Shown here: piece by piece, positions 1 to 4,855 of the stretch
Numbering within the stretch: position 1 is the first letter of the stretch
Layout of the letters: each line of letters starts with the position of its first letter
Assembly: GCA_002314555.1 (NCBI GenBank)
Contig: DCGF01000083.1
Span: 1-6,825 of the forward strand
Source: Ruminococcaceae bacterium UBA1785
GTDB taxonomy: Bacteria; Bacillota; Clostridia; Oscillospirales; Acutalibacteraceae
Length of the DNA: 6,825 nt
Direction: 5' to 3'
The notes under the pieces: model-generated
What the model saw: only the letters and a program-made list of their open reading frames with translations
What the model was told of the DNA's origin: nothing
Databases searched by the model: none
Translations under genes and position numbers: made by a program

Positions 1-514
1 GCTCATCAAAGAAGAGAATCTGTGGTTTCATAGCGAGTGCGCGAACAATAGATACACGCTGCTGCTGTCCACCTGAGAGCTGACAAGGATAGAACTCTGC
101 TTTATCCTCAAGTCCCATCTTCTTAAGAAGTTCCATACACTCAGCTTCTACTTCCTTTTTATCCCTACCAAGGACAGAAACAGGAGCATCCATCATGTTC
201 TTAAGAACTGTGTAATGTGGGAAGAGATTGAAGTTTTGGAACACAAGTCCAAAACATCTTCTAAACTCGTTTAAGTCTTTTGCGTAGACGCACTTTCCTT
301 CTTTCATCGATGTAACTGGCTTATCGTCATATGCGATTAGACCGGCATCGATGGTCTCTAGGAAAGTTGCGCAACGAAGAAGAGTTGATTTACCGGAACC
401 AGAAGGACCGATAATTGAAACAACTTCGCCCTCTTCTACAGAGAAGCTAATATCTTTTAAAACTTTGTGTCTACCGAATTTCTTTTCGATGTTTTGCATT
501 GAAAGAACACTCAT
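1..514 (-). CDS. Amino-acid ABC transporter ATP-binding protein (partial, 3' end outside window)
   Basis: ATPase subunit of a polar amino-acid importer (GlnQ/HisP-type), which drives uptake from the cytoplasmic face. The first 171 codons are present; the family usually has about 240-250. Visible motifs are Walker A GPSGSGKST (residues 36-44), Q-loop Gln93 in FQNFNLFP, the ABC signature LSGGQQQR (146-153) and Walker B ILFFDE (166-171). The window ends right after Walker B, so the D-loop and switch histidine are not seen. The start ATG at 514 is preceded by an AGGAGG that overlaps the stop codon of the upstream permease gene (TAAGGAGGGGCTAAGATG), leaving a 12-nt gap and implying coupled expression. 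It is the third gene of the binding-protein/permease/ATPase operon. Residues 58-80 after Walker A are a little divergent (DAGLIAYDDKPV instead of the usual GxIxxDG) but intact. The substrate cannot be read from the ATPase. Confidence 0.93.
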   Translation of the reverse strand, partial: MSVLSMQNIEKKFGRHKVLKDISFSVEEGEVVSIIGPSGSGKSTLLRCATFLETIDAGLIAYDDKPVTSMKEGKCVYAKDLNEFRRCFGLVFQNFNLFPHYTVLKNMMDAPVSVLGRDKKEVEAECMELLKKMGLEDKAEFYPCQLSGGQQQRVSIVRALAMKPQILFFDE

Positions 515-526
515 CTTAGCCCCTCC

Positions 527-1177
527 TTAAATATCATAGTAATTCATCTTCTTCTCAACCTTGCCCATTACAAAGGCAACAATCGCGTTGAAGGCATAGT
601 AGAATACGCCAGCCACAATAAACGGAACAAAGCTGGTCTGCGAGTTAGCAATCTGCTTACCTATCGTAAACATCTCAACATAAGAGATTGTAAATGCTAA
701 AGATGTATCTTTTACAAGTGTTACTATTTCATTTGTCATTGAAGGTAAGATTCTTCTAACAACCTGAGGAAGAATAATCTTCATAAACGTCTGAGTCTTC
801 GAGTAACCCAAAACTTCTGCAGCCTCATACTGGCCTATAGGCATAGAATCAATACCACTTCTATATATCTCTGCAAAATATGCTGCATAGTTAATGGCAA
901 AAGCTATAACTACTGGAATAAGTTTGTTTCTTGAGATACTAATTCCAAAGAGATAATAAGGGCCATATGCCACAGCAATAAGTTGAAGCATCAAAGGTGT
1001 ACCACGAAGAATTGATATACAGAACTTTGTAATACTCGATACAATTGTAATCTTACTTCTTCTGAGCAATGCCACAATAAGTCCAAGTGGCAAAGAGAAG
1101 ATTAGGGTTAAGAAGAAGATGGCACAAGTACCCTCAAAACCCTCAAGCATTTTCAAAATCATCGTTGATAAAGCCAT
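527..1177 (-). CDS. Amino-acid ABC transporter permease (HisM/GlnP family)
   Basis: Membrane subunit of the same importer, 216 residues, a normal length for the family. Hydrophobic segments lie at about 17-38, 65-80, 87-104 and 184-205. The cytoplasmic EAA loop that docks on the ATPase is clear at about 118-139 (EAAEVLGYSKTQTF...ILPQ). Other family hallmarks are LRGTPLMLQL (57-66) and the VKDTSLAFTISYVEM stretch (155-169). The start is supported by a GAGGAAAC ribosome site a few bases upstream of the ATG at 1177. The gene lies 80 bp downstream of the binding-protein gene, with a stem-loop in the gap, and 12 bp upstream of the ATPase start. Only one permease gene is present, so the channel is presumably a homodimer. 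The substrate is probably a polar amino acid, inferred from the family; the specific ligand is unknown. Confidence 0.94.
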   Translation of the reverse strand: MALSTMILKMLEGFEGTCAIFFLTLIFSLPLGLIVALLRRSKITIVSSITKFCISILRGTPLMLQLIAVAYGPYYLFGISISRNKLIPVVIAFAINYAAYFAEIYRSGIDSMPIGQYEAAEVLGYSKTQTFMKIILPQVVRRILPSMTNEIVTLVKDTSLAFTISYVEMFTIGKQIANSQTSFVPFIVAGVFYYAFNAIVAFVMGKVEKKMNYYDI

Positions 1178-1205
1178 AAGTTTCCTCGTTTCAAAAAGCG
1201 CACAA

Positions 1206-1229
1206 TCCCGGAAGGATTAACTCCCGGGA
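1206..1229 (-). other. Intercistronic stem-loop between binding protein and permease
   Basis: A perfect 6-bp inverted repeat, TCCCGG and CCGGGA, with a 12-nt loop lies between the binding-protein stop and the permease ribosome site. The transcript (minus strand) has no U-run directly after it; the nearest T5 is about 8 nt further on. It is therefore more likely a partial attenuator or mRNA-stability element, keeping the binding protein more abundant than the membrane subunits, than a full terminator. That role is inferred from how such operons usually behave. Confidence 0.45.
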
Positions 1230-1257
1230 AAGTGAATTAGTTTAATATAAATGTCAA

Positions 1258-2106
1258 TTAGTTGTTCTTATCGTTAACCCAACTTGTTGCAACTGGAAGG
1301 TCAACAAATACTGCGTCTACAGCATTTCCTTCAAGTTCTGTGAAGCACTTAAGGAAGCTGTCACATGTTGTAAGAGTTCCAAATGTTGCTGACAAATCAG
1401 CAAGGTCGCCGTCCTCTGCAAGTAATGATTCACCTGAAGTGCCAAGCTGAACTGCTACTGTCTTACCAGCAAGGTCAGCAGATGATGTGATACCACTTGA
1501 TTCCTTAACAACTACAACCTGTGTGTTGTAATAGTAAGGATCAGAAATGATATAACCAGCTTCTGTCATAGAGTCAAGAATTGTCATACCTGACCATACG
1601 CAGTCACACTCTTTAGAATCAAGCTGAACAAGCTTCTGATCCCAGTTAACACCGAAAACTTCGAAGTCCCAACCGAGGAGTTCACAAGCTGCTTTACAGA
1701 TTTCTACGTCAAATCCGTAATATTCGCCGTTGTCATCCATATAGCTGAAAGGAGGATACTCAGCGTCGATACCCATTGTAAATGTTCTCTTCTCTGCCTT
1801 TGTGATATCTACCTTTGATTCTGGAGCTGAGAAATCATCAGCAAGGAAGATAAGGTTATCAGAAATGTCATCATAATTTGCTGCGATTTCAGCATATTTT
1901 CCGTTTGCTACAAGCTCATATACAGCAGCCTGCATATAATCAGCAACTTCCTGGTCGCCTGATCTAAATGCGATACCATACTGTTCTGCGCCAAGTTCTT
2001 CGTTGATGATGATATATTTATCATCTGTGTTATTAGGTGCCTTTGAGCAAGCTGCGAATGCGAGCACCATAACAAGTGCAAGTGCAAGTGCTATAAATCT
2101 TTTCAT
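1258..2106 (-). CDS. Solute-binding lipoprotein of amino-acid ABC importer, apparently circularly permuted
   Basis: Extracellular ligand-binding protein (SBP family 3) of the importer encoded downstream, 282 residues. Residues 1-20 are a lipoprotein signal ending in LAFAAC (Cys20 lipidated). The order of the mature domain is unusual. Residues 29-80 (EELGAEQYGIAFRSGD, then a helix ending GKYAEIAANY) match what is normally the C-terminal end of this family. After a linker of roughly 28 residues (80-107) comes the normal N-terminal start TFTMGIDAEYPPFSYMDD (108-125), then GFDVEIC (131-137), CDCVWSGMTI (167-176), VAVQLGTSGE (218-227) and VDAVFVDLPVA (263-273). The protein stops at Asn282, exactly where the moved segment would usually follow. 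There is no duplication and no frame break. The conserved Arg after SGMTI, which binds the ligand carboxylate in relatives, appears to be Met180. AAGGGG lies 8 nt before the ATG. The ligand is probably an amino acid or a related compound; it is not determinable here. Confidence 0.9.
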   Translation of the reverse strand: MKRFIALALALVMVLAFAACSKAPNNTDDKYIIINEELGAEQYGIAFRSGDQEVADYMQAAVYELVANGKYAEIAANYDDISDNLIFLADDFSAPESKVDITKAEKRTFTMGIDAEYPPFSYMDDNGEYYGFDVEICKAACELLGWDFEVFGVNWDQKLVQLDSKECDCVWSGMTILDSMTEAGYIISDPYYYNTQVVVVKESSGITSSADLAGKTVAVQLGTSGESLLAEDGDLADLSATFGTLTTCDSFLKCFTELEGNAVDAVFVDLPVATSWVNDKNN

Positions 2107-2147
2107 TTTTCTATCCCCTTAAAAGTTAAGATTGTTTTCTTCGCTTT

Positions 2148-2175
2148 TACTTTAGCGTGATATCATAGTAAAGTA
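2148..2175. promoter_or_regulatory. Candidate operator: 28-bp dyad over the -10 and start site
   Basis: TACTTTA (2148-2154) and TAAAGTA (2169-2175) are perfect 7-bp inverted arms. They share the same centre (2161.5) with a central palindrome TGATATCA (2158-2165). In all, 22 of 28 positions are symmetric; only the two 3-bp spacers are not. The site covers the -10 box and the predicted start of the importer operon, where a bound dimeric repressor would block transcription. I do not recognise the consensus. Confidence 0.5.
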
Positions 2176-2193
2176 GTATCTCAATAAAGTCAA
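2165..2193 (-). promoter_or_regulatory. Sigma-A promoter of the ABC importer operon
   Basis: On the minus strand, TTGACT (-35, 2188-2193) is separated by exactly 17 bp from TACTAT (-10, 2165-2170). An A/T-rich tract lies upstream of the -35. The predicted start is near 2158, giving a leader of about 50 nt before the binding-protein ATG, too short for most riboswitches. Confidence 0.75.
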
Positions 2194-2220
2194 TAGTTTT
2201 TTTAATATTTATTATATATA

Positions 2221-2253
2221 AACAAAAAGAAGCCCCTTAAAAAAGAGGCTTCT
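2221..2253 (-). terminator. Intrinsic terminator of mgtE
   Basis: Reading the minus strand after the mgtE stop, a 7-bp stem AGAAGCC/GGCTTCT (2247-2253 with 2228-2234) continues past one mismatch into CTT/AAG. It is followed at once by TTTTTGTTT. This separates mgtE from the downstream importer operon, whose promoter starts about 35 bp further on. Confidence 0.85.
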
Positions 2254-2266
2254 ATGATTTTTGCTT

Positions 2267-3622
2267 CTATTTAATTAAGAACGCGCTAGCAAGTGCGAAG
2301 TAAACAAGGAGACTCAAAGAGTCAACAAGTGTTGAAATTACTGGTCCTGCGATAACAGCAGGGTCAATTTTGATAAGCTTTGCAAGAAGCGGAAGCATAC
2401 AACCTATCATCTTAGCCATAACTACTGCTGCAAACATAGCGCAGGAAACTATGATGTAAACTTCAATTCCACCAGGATTCCCAAGTGCCCACATACGTGC
2501 GAAGTTTGCAAGTCCTAAGATGATACCGCAGATTGCGGCAACACGAATTTCCTTAAACAAAACTTTGAACCAGTCTTTAAGTTCAATCTCGCCAAGTGCC
2601 AAGGCACGAATTGCAAGTGTTGAACTTTGGTTACCTGCGTTACCACCTGTACCGGTGATGATTGGGATAGCGGCTGTAAGACCTGATACTACAGCGAGCA
2701 TATCCTCAAAACTTTGAATGATAGAACCAGTCAAAGTCGCAGAAATCATAAGTACTAAGAGCCAACCGATTCTGTTCTTAACAAGAATCCAAACAGGAGT
2801 CTTAAGATACTCGTCCTCTGATGGTAAGAGGGCAGCCATCTTTTCGAAGTCCTCCTCTGTCTCCTCTTCGATGATGTCGAGGATATCATCGATGGTGACA
2901 ATACCAACAAGGCGCTCTTCTTTATCTACAACAGGAACTGCAAGTAAGTCGTAACGCTTAACAAGTTCAGCAACTAATTCCTGGTCATCCTCGGTATGGA
3001 CGAAGATAAGCTGCTTATCATCATCCATTATGTCACGAAGAAGTGCATCTCTATCATTAAATACGAGGTCTGAAAGGTCAATAGTACCTTTTAGATGTCT
3101 GCTGTTATCGATGCAGTAACAGGTATAAATTGTCTCTTTGTCGATACCAGTACGGCGAATGTGATCGATGGCCTCTCCAACTGTAAGTCTGTCGTGGAGT
3201 TCAACCATCTCATTTGTCATAATGCTACCGGCAGAGTCATCCGGATAGTTAAGATATGTATTGATAAGTTTTCTAGTCTCAGGGGAAGCATTCTTCAAAA
3301 TACGAGTTACAAGATTTGCAGGAACTTCCTCAACCATATCTACAACGTCATCTAGGAACAAGTCATCGATAAGCTTCTTAATCTCTTTATCGGTGATTAT
3401 CGAAATGATGTCTCCCTGATCTTCAGACTCAAGGTATGCAAATACATCTGCTGCTAAATCCTTTGGAAGAATACGGTAAACACGAATCATCATATCACGG
3501 TCAAGTTCACCAAGGAATTCAGCAATATCAACTTCGTTCATCTCAATAAGCTCCATTTTGAGCATTGAGAAATCGCCCTTTTCTGTGAGAGCAATTAAAG
3601 CTTCAAAGTTCATCTCTTCCAT
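2267..3622 (-). CDS. mgtE: Magnesium transporter MgtE
   Basis: Mg2+ channel/transporter of the inner membrane, 451 residues from the chosen start, a normal family length. Residues 1-130 are the acidic helical N domain, and about 131-258 hold the paired CBS domains (AGSIMTNEMVEL at 131-142; LLAVPVVDKEERLVGIVTIDDILDII at 226-251), which sense cytosolic Mg2+. Five membrane helices follow from about 278 to 451. The pore signature GGNAGNQSS (326-334) and DPAVIAGPVISTLVDSLSLLVYF (420-442) are intact; Asp434 corresponds to the ion-binding pore Asp of characterised MgtE. An in-frame ATG further upstream (3676) would give 18 extra residues, but AGGAGG sits at 3632-3637, 9 nt before ATG 3622, so 3622 is the start. 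That ribosome site is buried in a long hairpin, so translation is probably regulated. The gene has its own candidate promoter and terminator. Confidence 0.95.
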   Translation of the reverse strand: MEEMNFEALIALTEKGDFSMLKMELIEMNEVDIAEFLGELDRDMMIRVYRILPKDLAADVFAYLESEDQGDIISIITDKEIKKLIDDLFLDDVVDMVEEVPANLVTRILKNASPETRKLINTYLNYPDDSAGSIMTNEMVELHDRLTVGEAIDHIRRTGIDKETIYTCYCIDNSRHLKGTIDLSDLVFNDRDALLRDIMDDDKQLIFVHTEDDQELVAELVKRYDLLAVPVVDKEERLVGIVTIDDILDIIEEETEEDFEKMAALLPSEDEYLKTPVWILVKNRIGWLLVLMISATLTGSIIQSFEDMLAVVSGLTAAIPIITGTGGNAGNQSSTLAIRALALGEIELKDWFKVLFKEIRVAAICGIILGLANFARMWALGNPGGIEVYIIVSCAMFAAVVMAKMIGCMLPLLAKLIKIDPAVIAGPVISTLVDSLSLLVYFALASAFLIK

Positions 3623-3630
3623 AACAAAAA

Positions 3631-3660
3631 ACCTCCTTACTCGCATGCGAGCAAAGAGGT
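3631..3660 (-). promoter_or_regulatory. Shine-Dalgarno-sequestering hairpin in the mgtE leader
   Basis: The 30 nt immediately upstream of the mgtE start region fold on themselves. ACCTCTTTGCTCGCA can pair along its whole length with TGCGAGTAAGGAGGT: 15 positions, of which two are G-U wobbles. In practice the loop would be the central four bases. The stem contains the entire AAGGAGG ribosome site of mgtE, so the folded form should block initiation. No U-run follows in the loop-proximal sense of a terminator; TTTTTTG does follow the 3' arm, so some termination is also possible. This is the expression platform of a translational switch, by inference. Confidence 0.75.
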
Positions 3661-3711
3661 TTAGTTTTAAAGACAAACCCTTAACGGGTCACTAAAAGAT
3701 ATAAGTGGCCC
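3657..3711 (-). promoter_or_regulatory. Competing stems upstream of the mgtE sequestor (putative switch)
   Basis: Three mutually exclusive pairings lie just 5' of the sequestor on the mgtE transcript. (a) GGG-C-CACT (3704-3711) with AGTG-A-CCC (3686-3693), a stem-loop with one mismatch. (b) ACCC (3686-3689) with GGGT (3677-3680). (c) GGGTTT (3675-3680) with AAACCT (3657-3662), which takes away the first bases of the sequestor's 5' arm and so would weaken it. The pattern resembles an anti-sequestor arrangement. The upstream ORF's stop codon (3692-3694) falls inside stem (a). I looked for M-box consensus strings and did not find them. Confidence 0.45.
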
Positions 3712-3772
3712 ACTCACATACGGAATTATTTAATTTAATAACACAACTTCGAGGTGTCGCGTCGCCTTCCAT
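3692..3772 (-). CDS. Upstream ORF / candidate leader peptide of mgtE (26 aa)
   Basis: A 26-codon ORF in the mgtE leader, starting ATG at 3772 and ending TAG at 3692-3694. It begins MEGDATPR and ends EWATYIF. AAAGGGG (3782-3788) lies 9 nt before the ATG; the binding-protein gene in this same window uses the same AAGGGG site at similar spacing, so the site is credible. The peptide has no membrane segment or recognised domain, and its acidic and proline-containing start suits a regulatory leader peptide rather than a functional protein. From memory, the enterobacterial MgtL leader peptide upstream of mgtA starts MEPDPTP, a loose resemblance (ME-x-D-x-TP). The stop codon lies within a stem just upstream of the mgtE sequestor, so ribosome position could alter leader folding. 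A chance ORF of this size is entirely possible. Confidence 0.4.
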   Translation of the reverse strand: MEGDATPRSCVIKLNNSVCEWATYIF

Positions 3773-3793
3773 TTACGTAGGCCCCTTTCTTTT

Positions 3794-3818
3794 AAAATTA
3801 GCCCCTTAGGGCTTTTTT
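3794..3818 (-). terminator. Short terminator-like hairpin after trpS (bidirectional)
   Basis: AGCCC/GGGCT (3800-3804 with 3809-3813) forms a 5-bp stem with a 4-nt loop. For the trpS (minus) transcript it is followed by AATTTT, a weak tail. Read on the plus strand the same hairpin is followed by TTTTTT, a better terminator, though no plus-strand gene lies upstream. It begins about 30 nt after the trpS stop and overlaps the predicted mgtE start region. Confidence 0.5.
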
Positions 3819-3848
3819 AGTTTAAACCCTTATTTATAAAGGTGTCAA
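3819..3848 (-). promoter_or_regulatory. Candidate mgtE promoter overlapping the trpS stop codon
   Basis: On the minus strand a consensus TTGACA (3843-3848) is followed after 18 bp by TAAACT (3819-3824). The TGA stop of trpS lies inside the -35 box. Predicted start near 3812 gives a leader of about 190 nt. The -10 matches consensus at four of six positions and the spacer is 18, so the promoter is plausible, not certain. Confidence 0.5.
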
Positions 3849-4855
3849 CCCTTAAATTGATAGAAGCCAACTTTCTTCATGGCTTTATCGAGTGTACGCT
3901 GAGAGATCTTTGTGGCGATTTCAGCGTTTTTCTTCATGCAGTCCTCGAGGTAAGCACGCTCAGTGATGAGTGTGTTGAACTTCTCCTGTACAGGACGAAG
4001 TTCCTCGATGGCTGCCTCTGCTACGGCTACCTTGAAATCGCCGTAACCCTTACCCGCAAACTCTGCTTCTATATCATCATATGATTTTCCTGTGCAGGCA
4101 CTGTAGATAGACATGAGGTTGTTTACACCATCTTTGCCCTCTGCGTATTTAACACATGCATCTGAATCTGTTACAGCAGACTTAAACTTCTTCATGATTA
4201 CATCTGGAGTGTCAAGCATAGAGATGTAACCCTTTGGGTTTGCGTCTGATTTTGACATCTTCTTTGTTGGGTCGGCAAGTGACATTACCTTTGCGCCCTC
4301 TTTAACAAAGAGTGGCTCTGGAGAGGTGAATGTCTGGCCGTAGATGCCATTAAATCTATCAGCTATATCACGAGCTATCTCAAGATGCTGCTTTTGGTCT
4401 GCGCCTACAGGAACAAGGTCAGCCTGATAGAGCAAAATGTCAGCAGCCATAAGTGCTGGATATGCGAAAAGACCAACGTTTACGTTATCAGCGTGAGTCT
4501 TTGATTTATCCTTAAACTGAGTCATACGACTCATCTCACCGAACTGTGTATAGCAGTCGAGAATCCAAGCGAGCTGTGCATGTGTTGGAACTTGGCTCTG
4601 TACGAAAACGATGTTCTTTTCAGGATCAAGGCCAATAGCTATAAGGAGTGCATACATGTTTCTAATCTGCTCACGGAACTTAACTGGGTCCTGACGAACA
4701 GTGATGGCATGAAGGTCTGCAACGCCGAATGCACAATCATATTCCTCTGCGATATCATTCCAATTCTTAAGCGCTCCAAGGTAGTTACCAAGAGTAGGTG
4801 TACCACTTGGCTGAATGAGGCTTAAGACTTTTTTCTTTTTAATCTGTTCTTCCAT
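3845..4855 (-). CDS. trpS: Tryptophanyl-tRNA synthetase
   Basis: Cytoplasmic class I aminoacyl-tRNA synthetase that charges tRNA-Trp, 336 residues, typical of the bacterial form. The ATP-binding HIGH-equivalent is TLGN (21-24) within QPSGTPTLGNYLGALKNW; most relatives have TIGN, a conservative change. The tryptophan pocket segment MAADILLYQADLVPVGADQKQH (136-157) includes Asp139, the residue that recognises the indole nitrogen in the family, and the GxDQ motif. KMSKS is exact (199-203). The start ATG shares one base with the aminotransferase stop (TAATG). An AGGAGA ribosome site, 9 nt upstream and inside the aminotransferase gene, supports this start. The gene is therefore translationally coupled to the aminotransferase. 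No T-box leader precedes it, so any tryptophan control must act elsewhere. Confidence 0.97.
   Translation of the reverse strand: MEEQIKKKKVLSLIQPSGTPTLGNYLGALKNWNDIAEEYDCAFGVADLHAITVRQDPVKFREQIRNMYALLIAIGLDPEKNIVFVQSQVPTHAQLAWILDCYTQFGEMSRMTQFKDKSKTHADNVNVGLFAYPALMAADILLYQADLVPVGADQKQHLEIARDIADRFNGIYGQTFTSPEPLFVKEGAKVMSLADPTKKMSKSDANPKGYISMLDTPDVIMKKFKSAVTDSDACVKYAEGKDGVNNLMSIYSACTGKSYDDIEAEFAGKGYGDFKVAVAEAAIEELRPVQEKFNTLITERAYLEDCMKKNAEIATKISQRTLDKAMKKVGFYQFKG

Noticed and set aside
1258..2106. Binding-protein gene as a fusion of two broken genes or a frameshifted pseudogene
   Set aside because: The frame is open from signal peptide to stop, all canonical SBP segments are present once, the promoter and ribosome site are good, and the downstream importer genes are intact.
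2254..2274. Second copy of ATAGAAGC near the mgtE stop as an alternative terminator arm
   Set aside because: The strong adjacent hairpin with its T-run explains termination; the extra copy is short and A/T-rich.
2520..3355. Plus-strand open frames of 65-86 codons inside mgtE
   Set aside because: Antisense to a clear MgtE coding sequence, low-complexity Ser/Thr/Ile composition, no ribosome sites, no family resemblance.
3623..3676. Longer mgtE start at 3676 giving 18 extra N-terminal residues
   Set aside because: The extension is basic and unlike MgtE N-termini, it would place the AGGAGG inside the coding region, and ATG 3622 has ideal spacing to that site.
3623..3845. M-box (ykoK) Mg2+ riboswitch before mgtE
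   Set aside because: Expected by context, but none of the conserved M-box strings I know can be found by eye. A divergent member is not excluded without a covariance search.
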